From positions 42,952 through 106,951 of the forward strand of contig JAGBNC010000024.1 of NCBI GenBank assembly GCA_017634595.1: a stretch of 64,000 bases of DNA. Reading direction: 5' to 3'. The notes under the pieces were generated by a model. That model was not told the origin of the DNA and ran no database searches. It worked only from the letters and a program-made list of their open reading frames with translations. This DNA comes from Bacteroidales bacterium. GTDB lineage: Bacteria > Bacteroidota > Bacteroidia > Bacteroidales > UBA932. Shown in pieces: positions 23,971 to 32,738 of the stretch. The position numbers and the translations under genes were made by a program. The number at the start of each line of letters is the position of its first letter. The first letter of the stretch is position 1.

Positions 23971-26566
23971 AATTGCATTCAACAGTAAGTGGAACGTTAA
24001 GTTTAATTATGCCCTGCATGGAATCGGTAACCAGCGGGCGTACAGTCTCTATCTCCTGCGACGGCACCTCCAGCAGGAGTTCGTCATGAATCTGCAGCAC
24101 CATCTTTGATTTCAGGCCACGGGCGCGCAATTCCTTGTCCACCTCTATCATGGCCAGCTTGATGATGTCGGCACTGGTACCTTGAATCGGGGCGTTGACG
24201 GCATTGCGTTCAGCAAATGAGCGGACGGTGCCATTGCCGCTGGTGATGTCGGGGACATAACGGCGCCGGCCGAAAAGTGTCTGGACATATCCGTCACGGC
24301 GTGCGGCAGCGAGCGTAGCATCTATCCACGCACGTATGCTGGGGAAAGAATTGAAATAGTCTTCGATGAGTTTAGCGGCCTCGGAACGTGAGCAGCCCAG
24401 GTTCTGGCTAAGGCCGAAAGCGGAGATGCCGTACATGATGCCGAAGTTGGCAGTCTTGGCTATGCGGCGCTGGTCGGAGCTCACCTCGGCCACCGGTATC
24501 TGAAATATCTTGGCTGCAGTGGCTGAGTGTACGTCTATACCTTCGCGGAAGGCCGAGCAAAGGTGCTCGTCACCGCTCAGATGGGCCATGATGCGGAGTT
24601 CGATCTGGGAGTAGTCGGCGCTCATTATCACTGAAGATCTGTCCTGAGGTACGAATGCCTTGCGTATCTCACGTCCCTGCTCTGTACGAATGGGGATATT
24701 TTGCAGGTTCGGGTTGGAGCTCGAAAGCCTTCCTGTCGATGTAAGTGCCTGGTTGAATGTGGTATGTACGCGCCCGTCGCGCTCGCTTACATAGGATGGG
24801 AAAGGCTCTATATACGTCCCGAGGAGCTTGCGCAGGCCACGGTAGTCCAGTATTGCTTCTACGATGGGGCTGCGGTCGCTGAGCTCCTGCAGGGTCTTTT
24901 CGTCGGTGGGCCAGTTACCTTTCTTGGGCTTTCGAGCCTTGGGATCAAGCTTGAGCTTTTCGAACAGCACCTCTCCTACCTGTTTGGGTGAATTGATATT
25001 CAGCGATGGTTCGCCGGCAAGCTGCCTTACCTGCTGCTCACGCTGGGCGGCCTGCACACGAAGGCTGTCAGCATAGCTGCGAAGTGCGTTAAGATCGACT
25101 TTGACGCCGGCCAGTTCCATGCGCGCGAGTACTTTGAGCAGCGGTTCTTCGATGCTGTCGTAGAGTTCGCGAAGACGCTGGTCCGTGTGGTCCATTTCAG
25201 CATAGAGGGCGTCGGCCAATGGTATGAGCAAGGCGGTCTCGAGATTGTGGTCGGAGCCTTCGGGAGCCTCGTCGAACAGGCTTCCCTGGGCTGAGCCGCT
25301 GTCTGCAGTCAGGTCGATGCCAAGGTAAGCCGATGCGAGGGCGTCGAGTTTGTGGCTGCTTTCGGGGTTCAGGAGGTAGTGCAGGAGTTCTATGTCATCG
25401 AGGCGTCCCACGAGGGGCAGGCCAAGAAGATCGAGCTCTTTAATCTGTGACTTAAGGCCTATGCCGACTTTGCTTATGGAAGGGTCCCCGAGAAGTGCTT
25501 TGAACTGCCCGGGATCGCCGGAGGCAACGCCATGGGAATCAGCGACGAAGAGTGTCCCGTCGCATAGATGGACTGCTACCCTGCTGTCGGTCACAGCCCC
25601 GGAGGATACCTTTTGCGTATTGGCGGACAGATTTGGCTTCGAATCCTGTCCGTCAGAGACATTTTCGCCCACTTTGGACAGCTTTTGGGGTGAAAGCTGT
25701 CCGATTTTGCGTACAAGACGGATAAGGGACGGGAATTCGTAGAGTTTGAACAGGGCCTCCACGTCGGGTGTCCAGGCCAAGTCGAGCACCATGTCATCAG
25801 CAGTGGTCTCCAGGGGAATGTCGGTTTTGATGGTGACAAGCTCGCGGGATAGGGCGATATGGTCGCGTGCTGCCTCGAAAAGTCCCTTCTGGCGCGGGGT
25901 AAGCTCATCCAAGTGCTCATAGACAGCATCAACGGAGCCGTATTTCAAGAGCAGCTTGGAAGCCCCAACGGGACCTACGCCCTGCACTCCAGGCACATTG
26001 TCTGAGCTGTCTCCGCATATTGTGAGTATGTCTATTACCTGTGACGGGCGCTCGATACCCCATTTCTCGCATATCTCCGCCTCTCCGAGTATCTCATTGT
26101 CGGTGCCGGATTTACCGGGACGGTATTGGTACACATGCGGAGCGACCAGCTGGCCGTAGTCCTTGTCCGGTGTCACCATATACACATCAAAGCCTTCGGC
26201 GGCGCTGCGCAGCGCCATTGAGCCTATCACGTCGTCGGCTTCGAAGCCTTTGATCATGAGCACAGGTATATCCAGGGCCTTGACTATGGCGGTCAGGGGC
26301 TCCAGGGCGTCGATGACAAGCTGAGGTGTCTCGCTGCGGTTGGCTTTATACTCCGGATACAGGGTATTGCGGAAGGTGCCCCCCGGCGGGTCGAAGCTCA
26401 CCGCGATGTGGGTGGGCTTTTCCCTGTCTATCAGTTCCAGCAGGTACTTAGTGAATCCGAAGAGTATGGATGTATCCACCCCCTTGGAATTGACCATGGG
26501 GCGCCCTAGAAAGGCATAATACATCTTGAATATAAGAGCGTGGCCGTCTATTAGAAAAAGTTTCAT
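23942..26566 (-). CDS. polA: DNA polymerase I
   Basis: An 874-residue family A polymerase. Residues 1-290 are the 5'-3' exonuclease (FLIDGHALIFKMYYAF, FEADDVIGSMA, TPDKDYGQLV, GDSSDNVPGVQGVGPVGA). After a hydrophilic linker comes a 3'-5' exonuclease-like domain in which the usual first motif (DTE) is not visible; the matching stretch reads VAVHLCDGTLFVADSHG, so proofreading is probably lost. The polymerase domain is intact: SADYSQIELRIMAHLS (motif A), RRIAKTANFGIMYG (motif B) and LQIHDELLLE (motif C). ATG 26566 is the family start; the longer frame reads through the promoter into the opposite gene. It heads the string polA, sigma/GH36, rsmG, rpmH. Confidence 0.95.
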   Translation of the reverse strand: MKLFLIDGHALIFKMYYAFLGRPMVNSKGVDTSILFGFTKYLLELIDREKPTHIAVSFDPPGGTFRNTLYPEYKANRSETPQLVIDALEPLTAIVKALDIPVLMIKGFEADDVIGSMALRSAAEGFDVYMVTPDKDYGQLVAPHVYQYRPGKSGTDNEILGEAEICEKWGIERPSQVIDILTICGDSSDNVPGVQGVGPVGASKLLLKYGSVDAVYEHLDELTPRQKGLFEAARDHIALSRELVTIKTDIPLETTADDMVLDLAWTPDVEALFKLYEFPSLIRLVRKIGQLSPQKLSKVGENVSDGQDSKPNLSANTQKVSSGAVTDSRVAVHLCDGTLFVADSHGVASGDPGQFKALLGDPSISKVGIGLKSQIKELDLLGLPLVGRLDDIELLHYLLNPESSHKLDALASAYLGIDLTADSGSAQGSLFDEAPEGSDHNLETALLIPLADALYAEMDHTDQRLRELYDSIEEPLLKVLARMELAGVKVDLNALRSYADSLRVQAAQREQQVRQLAGEPSLNINSPKQVGEVLFEKLKLDPKARKPKKGNWPTDEKTLQELSDRSPIVEAILDYRGLRKLLGTYIEPFPSYVSERDGRVHTTFNQALTSTGRLSSSNPNLQNIPIRTEQGREIRKAFVPQDRSSVIMSADYSQIELRIMAHLSGDEHLCSAFREGIDVHSATAAKIFQIPVAEVSSDQRRIAKTANFGIMYGISAFGLSQNLGCSRSEAAKLIEDYFNSFPSIRAWIDATLAAARRDGYVQTLFGRRRYVPDITSGNGTVRSFAERNAVNAPIQGTSADIIKLAMIEVDKELRARGLKSKMVLQIHDELLLEVPSQEIETVRPLVTDSMQGIIKLNVPLTVECNYGANWLEAH

Positions 26567-26575
26567 ATTGAAACA

Positions 26576-26583
26576 CAAAAATA
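26576..26583 (-). promoter_or_regulatory. -7 promoter element TATTTTTG of polA
   Basis: A TAnnTTTG match ending 9 nt before the polA start codon, again leaving room for only a very short leader. Confidence 0.55.
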
Positions 26584-26617
26584 CATTTATTTTCGAAAAA
26601 GTTTCATCTTTCTTTTC

Positions 26618-26625
26618 TATATTTG
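26618..26625 (+). promoter_or_regulatory. -7 promoter element TATATTTG of the phosphodiesterase gene
   Basis: A consensus TAnnTTTG box 19 nt before ATG 26645 in the divergent gap with polA. Confidence 0.6.
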
Positions 26626-26644
26626 TGTAAATGCTAATTTCAAA

Positions 26645-27487
26645 ATGAAAAGGACAATCATTACCCTTATCGCGCTCTGCCTCGCTGCAGGCGCATTCGC
26701 CCAGACTCAGACAATACGTGCTTTTTCCCACCGCGGAGGACGCCTCGAAAGGGACGAGAATACGGCCCAGGCGTTTCAGGACAGCTGGGATGCCGGCTAC
26801 ACCGGCTTTGAGACCGACATTCGCCGCACCAAGGACGGAGTGCTGTACTTGACCCACGACCACACACTCGAGCGCACCACCAATGGCACCGGCATATTCG
26901 AGCAGAAGACCTCCGCCGAGATTGAACAGCTCCGCACCAAGCAAGGCAACAAGCTGATGAAATTCGACGAATTCATCGAGTTCCTTCAGGACAAAGACAA
27001 TCTGTACGTAGAATTCGAGCTCAAGACCAAGCCTGTGGAACTCTATCCTCAGGAGCTGGTCGAAGAAGTGGCTGAAAGGGTGTACCAGGCGGCCAAGAGC
27101 ATACGCACCAAGAACTCTGTGCTCCGCTTCACTTCATCAGATATCCGCGGCCTGCGCTACCTCAAAAAAGCGCATCCCGATATGATTTCCAAGGGTCCCA
27201 AGTCCGAGCTGCTCATCATCTTCAACAGCGGCGTAACCGACGAGACCATAGAGACATGCAAGCGCGAGGACATCTGGGTCATGGGGTGCAAGACCGAAGG
27301 CACTACCCGCGGCATGGTCAAGAAAGCTCACAAGGAGGGCATGATTGTCAGTCTGTGGCCCACTCACAAGATCGAAGACTTCATGTTGGCCGCTTACCTC
27401 GGCTCCGACGCCATGTGCACGGACATTCCTTTCACCATGAAGCCGTGGCTCGAGCGCAACGCCCCGTGGCTGAATGTTATCTACTAA
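26645..27487 (+). CDS. secreted glycerophosphodiester phosphodiesterase family protein
   Basis: A 280-residue protein with a signal peptide (MKRTIITLIALCLAAGAFA). The GDPD TIM-barrel signature is complete: SHRGGRLERDENTAQAF (catalytic His, then Glu/Asn), GFETDIRRTKDGVLYLTHD (metal-binding Glu-x-Asp and second His) and YVEFELKTK. It should hydrolyse glycerophosphodiesters to glycerol-3-phosphate and an alcohol in the periplasm. tadA follows after 3 nt, so both are probably on one mRNA. Confidence 0.92.
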   Translation: MKRTIITLIALCLAAGAFAQTQTIRAFSHRGGRLERDENTAQAFQDSWDAGYTGFETDIRRTKDGVLYLTHDHTLERTTNGTGIFEQKTSAEIEQLRTKQGNKLMKFDEFIEFLQDKDNLYVEFELKTKPVELYPQELVEEVAERVYQAAKSIRTKNSVLRFTSSDIRGLRYLKKAHPDMISKGPKSELLIIFNSGVTDETIETCKREDIWVMGCKTEGTTRGMVKKAHKEGMIVSLWPTHKIEDFMLAAYLGSDAMCTDIPFTMKPWLERNAPWLNVIY

Positions 27488-27490
27488 ATA

Positions 27491-27925
27491 ATGAATCAGG
27501 ACGAGCAATTCATGCGCGAGGCGCTTCGCGAGGCCGAAGCGGCGCTCCGCGAGGGTGAAGTGCCGATTGGCGCGGTGGTTGTGGCCAAGGGCCGCATCAT
27601 AGGGCGCGGCCACAACATGACCGAACGCCTGCACGACCCGAGCGCCCACGCAGAGATGATCGCCCTGACCGCCGCGACCGAAGCCCTTGGGGGCAAGTAT
27701 CTGCAGGACTGCACATTGTATGTCACCGTGGAGCCATGCCCCATGTGCGCAGCCGCCCACTGCTGGGCTCAGACTTCGCGCATTGTCTATGGCGCATCCG
27801 ACCCCAAGCGCGGATACAGTCTATATAAACCAAACTTGCTGCATCCCAAGGCTGAGGTCCTTTCGGGTGTCCTCGTCGATGAATGCAGCAAGCTTATGGT
27901 TGACTTCTTCAAAGAGAAGCGTTAG
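27491..27925 (+). CDS. tadA: tRNA-specific adenosine deaminase
   Basis: A 144-residue zinc deaminase that converts A34 to inosine in tRNA-Arg(ACG). The zinc and catalytic motifs are HAEMIAL (His and proton-shuttle Glu) and PCPMCAAAH. The N-terminus FMREALREAEAALREGEVPIGAV is typical of TadA; the deaminase core followed by DPKRGYS fits TadA better than a guanine or cytosine deaminase. It sits 3 nt after the phosphodiesterase and ends 2 nt before the end of the convergent KbaZ-like gene. Confidence 0.92.
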   Translation: MNQDEQFMREALREAEAALREGEVPIGAVVVAKGRIIGRGHNMTERLHDPSAHAEMIALTAATEALGGKYLQDCTLYVTVEPCPMCAAAHCWAQTSRIVYGASDPKRGYSLYKPNLLHPKAEVLSGVLVDECSKLMVDFFKEKR

Positions 27926-27927
27926 AG

Positions 27928-29196
27928 CTACTTGGCTACGGCGTAATTGTAATCGTCACATACTACCCTTACGGCGTCCTTGACCAGCGCACGCGGTTCA
28001 AGAGGAAGCCTGCCGTCACGCACTTCCACGTACTGAACAGGCATGTACTGATGCAGGAGTCCCATAGGAATATCTACCCCTCTGAGATTGGCGAACAGCT
28101 TATCCATCGCGGCCTCAATGCGCGGATCCGGCATGTAGTAGCGGCTGCGGTCCGAATAGCTGTACGCCCTCTTGATGGCCTGCTCCTTCGGAGTCCCGTG
28201 GTAGTACTTCTGCCAATTCTTGGGATTCTCAAGCATCACCTGCTCCAGCACATCGATGTAATGAGAGCGCGCTGAATCGTCGTCGATAAGTTCCGACTCA
28301 ATGTGGCACAGGGCGAACAAGGCCTCACGTGCAGCGAAAGTCAGCGCCGGTCCCACCTTGAGTATCCCGATGCCGTCTTCGACCATCTCCCTCAGACACT
28401 TAGGACTCTGGTAGTCTGTCGAATGTCCTTCGAACATCAGCTCAGGGAAATCCTTAAGCTTGGCGCAGAGAGCTGCAGCATCGGAGCGGCGGTAGAAGTG
28501 CACGTCGGCATCACCGAACTCCACGCCCGGCTGCACCACGACGGCTATAACATAGCGCCACAGATCAGACAAACCATACTCGGCGAATACCTGCTTATAC
28601 GCACTTACGGTAGCGGCAAAGGCTTCGGGATCAGTCACCTGCATCTCTTCCTTGTCCTGAGCGCCGCCGGGAATGGGGACCTCGCTACCGATGATGAATA
28701 CAGGATGTACTGCATCGGGATTCTGCTTATGAAGCTCCTGCCAGGCGCTTTCGGCCACCTTCAGCAGCTCAGCGCCACGGCGGGCGATAGTAAAGTCGCT
28801 CAGGGGCTCGTCACGGCTGTCATCGGCCACACGCATGCTCGTATCAAGATGAATCTTGGTGTATCCTGCTGCGGCATACTGACGCACCATCTCCTTGGCA
28901 TTTTCCATTGCCTCGGCCTCAGGCTGGTTCTGGAACGGCTGGGGGCCCAGGTGGTCGCCTGCGAGGATTATCTTGCTGCGGTCGAAGCCGATGCGGTCGG
29001 CAATACGCCACACATAGTCACGATAATCGGCGGGCTTCATACCGGTGTATCCACCGAACTGGTTGACCTGATTGCTGGTAGCCTCTATCAGCACCTGGCC
29101 GGGGAAACGTTTGGCCTGCTCAAGCACGCCTTCTATTGCAAGTTCGTTTGCCGTACAGTAAGACGGCATGCCACGAGGTATTACTTGATTTCCCAT
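27928..29196 (-). CDS. KbaZ/GatZ-like protein (tagatose-bisphosphate aldolase non-catalytic subunit family)
   Basis: A 422-residue TIM-barrel-type protein of the KbaZ/GatZ family. Landmarks are LIEATSNQVNQFGGYTGMKP, ILAGDHLGPQPFQNQP, IHLDTSMRVADD, FIIGSEVPIPGG and FEGHSTDYQ. Classical members assist the catalytic KbaY/GatY aldolase, but no aldolase subunit is encoded here; other branches of this family are sugar or sugar-phosphate epimerases, so the reaction is open. The start overlaps the end of the glycerol-1-phosphate dehydrogenase gene by 16 nt, which suggests translational coupling and a shared pathway. Confidence 0.85.
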   Translation of the reverse strand: MGNQVIPRGMPSYCTANELAIEGVLEQAKRFPGQVLIEATSNQVNQFGGYTGMKPADYRDYVWRIADRIGFDRSKIILAGDHLGPQPFQNQPEAEAMENAKEMVRQYAAAGYTKIHLDTSMRVADDSRDEPLSDFTIARRGAELLKVAESAWQELHKQNPDAVHPVFIIGSEVPIPGGAQDKEEMQVTDPEAFAATVSAYKQVFAEYGLSDLWRYVIAVVVQPGVEFGDADVHFYRRSDAAALCAKLKDFPELMFEGHSTDYQSPKCLREMVEDGIGILKVGPALTFAAREALFALCHIESELIDDDSARSHYIDVLEQVMLENPKNWQKYYHGTPKEQAIKRAYSYSDRSRYYMPDPRIEAAMDKLFANLRGVDIPMGLLHQYMPVQYVEVRDGRLPLEPRALVKDAVRVVCDDYNYAVAK

Positions 29197-30530
29197 ACTC
29201 CGCCCTTTCCGAATACTTTGTCCATAAGTTCATCGTAGAAGCAGCCACGCTTTGCGAGGTCGAGCAGATTGATACGCCAGCGCATAAGCTGCACGTAATC
29301 AGTAATCTTGCGAAGATCGGCACGAGTGACACCTATCTCCTCGGGAGTCGTAGGGGCGCCGGCGCGGCGGAACATGTCGCGCATCTTTTCGAACGGCCAC
29401 ACCTGGGCCTGGAGTTTCTTCTTGAACTCGGGCCAGGTATCCTTCACCTTCTGAAGTTGAGCCCGGACCTCTTCCTTTGGCTGCCATTTCTTAGTGATCT
29501 CTTCATATCCGAGAGTCGGCACAGGGAAGTCAGCGTAGATACGCTTGGCTCTCTCCTGCTCCTCTTCCAGGCTTGGCCAAGCCTCAACGCACTTGTCAAC
29601 GTCGAGTTTGCTCAGATCCATCTCGAAGAGAGCATCGAAGAATGCGCACAAGGTCAGTTCACCTATCGCCACCTGGAATCCGTGGCTCACGGGACGGCCG
29701 TTGTTGGTATGGTGGGTCATATCCCAATAGTGTCCGTAGAGGTGCTCCGCGCAAGATGCTGGACGGCTCGAACCGGCAACTTCCATTCCGATTCCGGCAA
29801 GTGTTAGGCCGAGGAAAAGCTTCTCAACCGACTCAGGCTTACCGACTTTGATACCATCGGGATCGTCAAGCATCTCCTTGAGCGAATCCTGGGTGACATG
29901 CCAGCTGGCGGGATCGATAGGCTCTGTACCAAACAGGTCGGCAATCATCCACTCAGCGCCGGAAGTCACCTTGGCGGCCAGGTCGGCATATCCGGCGGCG
30001 GTAAGGAACCAAGGGGCGGAAGCCAGGACCTTGGAGTCGGCTACTATCACCAGAGGTGCGTTTGACTTTATGTTTATCTTGGCGCCACGCTCGTCGTTGA
30101 CGATTGCGGATGATGAGGTATATCCATCGACAGAAGCAGTAGTAGCCACGCAGATATACTGGCGGTCGTGACGGAAAGAGCCGAGCTTTGCAAGATCATT
30201 GATAACTCCTGCGCCCACGGCGACGAAAATACCGTCGGGTTCGCTTTCCATGACTTTATCCACCTGCTCGACATACTTCCAGTCGGGATGGAAACGATCG
30301 TCGGTAATGAGGAATGTAGTTGCGGGGACACCGGCCTTGGCCAGCTCGTAGAACACACGCTCGCCTGCTACCTTCCATGTAATCTTATCGGCAAAGACTA
30401 TTGCCTTCTTTCCCGGGAAGAATTTGTTGAACAGACCAGGAACCCTGTCCAGGATGTCCTCGCCGAATTCAAGGGCCTTGGTGGCCACTGAAACCTCAAG
30501 GGCTTGCTTGATAACTTTTTGTGTATCCAT
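29181..30530 (-). CDS. sn-glycerol-1-phosphate dehydrogenase (AraM/EgsA family)
   Basis: A 449-residue iron/zinc-dependent alcohol dehydrogenase fold. It has a nucleotide-binding region (DGIFVAVGAGVINDLAKL), TTASVDGYTSSSA, and metal ligands in AAGYADLAAK, CAEHLYGHYWDM and PVSHGFQVAIGE. These match the AraM/EgsA group, which reduces dihydroxyacetone phosphate to sn-glycerol-1-phosphate with NAD(P)H. G1P is the archaeal-type lipid backbone but is also made by some bacteria. ATG 30530 gives the family start; the C-terminal 120 residues are longer than in the archaeal enzyme. The KbaZ-like gene overlaps its end. Confidence 0.85.
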   Translation of the reverse strand: MDTQKVIKQALEVSVATKALEFGEDILDRVPGLFNKFFPGKKAIVFADKITWKVAGERVFYELAKAGVPATTFLITDDRFHPDWKYVEQVDKVMESEPDGIFVAVGAGVINDLAKLGSFRHDRQYICVATTASVDGYTSSSAIVNDERGAKINIKSNAPLVIVADSKVLASAPWFLTAAGYADLAAKVTSGAEWMIADLFGTEPIDPASWHVTQDSLKEMLDDPDGIKVGKPESVEKLFLGLTLAGIGMEVAGSSRPASCAEHLYGHYWDMTHHTNNGRPVSHGFQVAIGELTLCAFFDALFEMDLSKLDVDKCVEAWPSLEEEQERAKRIYADFPVPTLGYEEITKKWQPKEEVRAQLQKVKDTWPEFKKKLQAQVWPFEKMRDMFRRAGAPTTPEEIGVTRADLRKITDYVQLMRWRINLLDLAKRGCFYDELMDKVFGKGGVWEIK

Positions 30531-30598
30531 ATGATTTAGATAAGTAGTTTTCCAAACCTTAAAATTAGCAATTTTTCTCATTTTATGCAAAAATATCG

Positions 30599-30606
30599 TA
30601 TCTTTG
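30599..30606 (+). promoter_or_regulatory. -7 promoter element TATCTTTG of tRNA-Gln
   Basis: A consensus -7 box 10 nt before the mature 5' end of the tRNA. Confidence 0.7.
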
Positions 30607-30616
30607 CACCCGGAAT

Positions 30617-30687
30617 TGAGGTATGGTGTAATGGTAGCACTACAGATTTTGGTTCTGTCTGCCCAGGTTCGAATCCTGGTACCTCAA
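30617..30687 (+). tRNA. tRNA-Gln (anticodon TTG)
   Basis: The acceptor stem TGAGGTA/TACCTCA, a short D arm (GGTGTAATGGTAGCAC), anticodon stem ACAGA/TCTGT with loop TTTTGGT, and T arm CCAGGTTCGAATCCTGG form a cloverleaf. The anticodon TTG means glutamine. CCA is not encoded. It ends only 8 nt before the ATG of the metallo-hydrolase. Confidence 0.96.
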
Positions 30688-30695
30688 CAATAATC

Positions 30696-31586
30696 ATGGA
30701 CAGAAGGACATTCATCGGCATTGGCGCAGCAAGTGCGCTGGCAGCTGCCGGAACCACCCTCGAAGGCAAAGTTCCCACGGCCATCAAGGACCTCGCAAAA
30801 GACAACTCACTCAAAATCAAATTCCTGGGCACAGGAGCCGCAAGCGGGCGCAAGAATGGCAAAGGACGCCGCCACAGCAGCATACTGGTAGATAACAGTT
30901 TCCTCATCGACCTTACGGACAACTCTCTGGACATGATACCTGAAGGGCTTCATCCCGGTACCATTTTCTACACACACTCACATCCCGACCATTTCCAGCC
31001 GTCAGCGGCGCTCAAGGCCGGCGTGCAGAAAGTGTATCTGAGCCACAGCTGGTATGACGTGGCCGCAAAAGCCTACAAAGAAGCATCCAAGGAGCTTGGG
31101 GTCAAGATGCCGGAGATAGTGCCCACTTATTTCGGGCAGGAAGTGCAGGTGGGCGAGGTCACCGTCACGCCCCTGATTGCCAACCATCCCACGTCCAACG
31201 TAATGGAGGAATCGCAGATATATCTGCTCTCCAAGGGTGGCGTGCGGCTGCTCTACGCCACTGATACGGCAGGCATACCGGGTCGCTCGGCCCGCCGCAT
31301 CGGAATCGACGCTCATCGCGAAGGATACGGTATCACCGCACTTATTATGGAGGCCACGATGGCCGATCCTGACGATTTCCGTCTGTACTGCCATTCCAGC
31401 ACCGCCACTGTAGCCAATACAGTTAGGGTCCTGCTGAAAACAGACCGGCTGCACATGCCCGCAGGTCAGAAAGTCTATATTACCCACATGGCGGGCAGCC
31501 TCCACACGGCGGCGGAGCTATCTTCCCTTCCCGATCCTATCGTGGCTGCGGAAGACGGACTAGAAGTTATTTTCCGGGAGCCATAG
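30696..31586 (+). CDS. MBL-fold metallo-hydrolase with twin-arginine signal
   Basis: A 296-residue protein. The N-terminus MDRRTFIGIGAASALAAAG is a twin-arginine-type export signal. The metallo-beta-lactamase core follows: IKFLGTGAASGR, the metal-binding FYTHSHPDHFQP, an ANHPTSN loop, and TDTAG/ITHMAG late ligands. The fold resembles the PhnP/lactonase-like class; the substrate is unknown. ATG 30696 was chosen because any earlier start would lie in the tRNA. With no promoter or terminator in the 8-nt gap, it is probably read from the tRNA-Gln promoter. Its 3' end overlaps the convergent glycosyltransferase by 20 nt. Confidence 0.8.
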   Translation: MDRRTFIGIGAASALAAAGTTLEGKVPTAIKDLAKDNSLKIKFLGTGAASGRKNGKGRRHSSILVDNSFLIDLTDNSLDMIPEGLHPGTIFYTHSHPDHFQPSAALKAGVQKVYLSHSWYDVAAKAYKEASKELGVKMPEIVPTYFGQEVQVGEVTVTPLIANHPTSNVMEESQIYLLSKGGVRLLYATDTAGIPGRSARRIGIDAHREGYGITALIMEATMADPDDFRLYCHSSTATVANTVRVLLKTDRLHMPAGQKVYITHMAGSLHTAAELSSLPDPIVAAEDGLEVIFREP

Positions 31587-32736
31587 CGGCACGCCCGGCC
31601 GCTGCAGAACGATACATTTCTATCAATTCGTCAATAGACTTATGAATGTCGTAAGCCTCCATTGACTCGGCATAGCGGCGCCCCATAGCCAATCTTTCAT
31701 CTGGATGCTCTATCCAGTAGTCAAGGCGTTCTGCGAGAGCTTTAGCATCGCCCGCGGGGAAAAGGCTGCGCGAATCCAATGCAAACTGCGCTGTAGCAGT
31801 CAGTTCTCCCTGTGCAATGACAGGCACCACCCCCTGCTGGAGCGCCTCAAGAGCCGAAAGGCCTTCGACCTCCACATTAGCGCAGTGCACATAGATATCG
31901 GAAGCAGCGGCTAGTTCGCGAAGCTGGTCCCGGTCGCGGAACTTGAACTCCGGGGCATATTTCACAACTCCGTCGCTGTACAATTTTGCCGCCTGCCGCT
32001 GCATCTTTTCGGCTTCAGGACCACGGCCGGCAAAGAACAGGCGGATACGGTCGGCATGCCGCGAATAACGGATTGCTTTGATAAGCGTGTACTGATCTTT
32101 TTCGACTGCAAGACGTCCTATGCATACTACGTTTACAGGAGCATTGTCCGGCTTAGGCTCAGCGCTGCGTATGCATTTGTCTGGAATTATGCCGTTGGAA
32201 ATCTCACGCAGCTCCGACTTAAAATGGAAACGCTTTAGCCTGTCCACCACATGCTTAGTCGGGCATTGTATATGCGAGCAGTTGTTGAACACATAGTCCC
32301 GCCAGAGGCGCAAGGTAGTGTTGTTAAGGAACTTCCATCCGCCCAGATGGACTGAGGAAAACATATTCTCGGGGTGCAGATGATAAGTAGCAGTACAAGG
32401 GACGCCCATCTGACGCGCGATCCGTCCTGCCACCATCTCTATAACGAACGGTTCCTCAAGATGCACCAGGTCCGCCCATGCCACAGCCTCGCGGATGATC
32501 TTCTTGTCTGCACCGGCAAAACAATAACCATGGGCCGTGATAATGGGGTTGAACACAGGGATTTTAATTACATTTAATATATAATCGGGCTGCGGAGAGT
32601 CCTGTTCGAGGTTGGGTCCGGACAACACTCGCACCTCCTGCCCGGCCTCGCGCAAATACTGCACAGTGCGGCGTGCGGAGGCAGAAAGCCCGTTCCCGGA
32701 GGCATAAAAATTATTTACAACGAAAAGTATCTTCAT
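31567..32736 (-). CDS. glycosyltransferase family 4 protein
   Basis: A 389-residue GT-B enzyme. The N-terminal domain has VVNNFYASGNGLSASARRTV, LVHLEEPFVIEM and ATYHLHPENMF (the last as in diacylglycerol/phosphatidylinositol glycosyltransferases). The donor domain has VCIGRLAVEKDQYTLIKA, FFAGRGPE and the E-x7-E region VEVEGLSALEALQQGVVPV. A lipid acceptor is possible given the upstream acyltransferase, but this is inference. ATG 32736 is used; GTG 32739 is an alternative. It is last in the acyltransferase-esterase-PCMD-GT run. Confidence 0.88.
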   Translation of the reverse strand: MKILFVVNNFYASGNGLSASARRTVQYLREAGQEVRVLSGPNLEQDSPQPDYILNVIKIPVFNPIITAHGYCFAGADKKIIREAVAWADLVHLEEPFVIEMVAGRIARQMGVPCTATYHLHPENMFSSVHLGGWKFLNNTTLRLWRDYVFNNCSHIQCPTKHVVDRLKRFHFKSELREISNGIIPDKCIRSAEPKPDNAPVNVVCIGRLAVEKDQYTLIKAIRYSRHADRIRLFFAGRGPEAEKMQRQAAKLYSDGVVKYAPEFKFRDRDQLRELAAASDIYVHCANVEVEGLSALEALQQGVVPVIAQGELTATAQFALDSRSLFPAGDAKALAERLDYWIEHPDERLAMGRRYAESMEAYDIHKSIDELIEMYRSAAAGRAAMAPGK

Positions 32737-32738
32737 CA

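Noticed and set aside
26567-26944. A longer polA frame adding 126 N-terminal residues.
   Set aside because: It reads through the promoter and antisense into the phosphodiesterase gene; family starts match the internal Met at 26566.
30585-30695. An upstream in-frame ATG for the metallo-hydrolase that would add 37 residues.
   Set aside because: The extension is translated tRNA-Gln sequence; the twin-arginine signal begins at ATG 30696.
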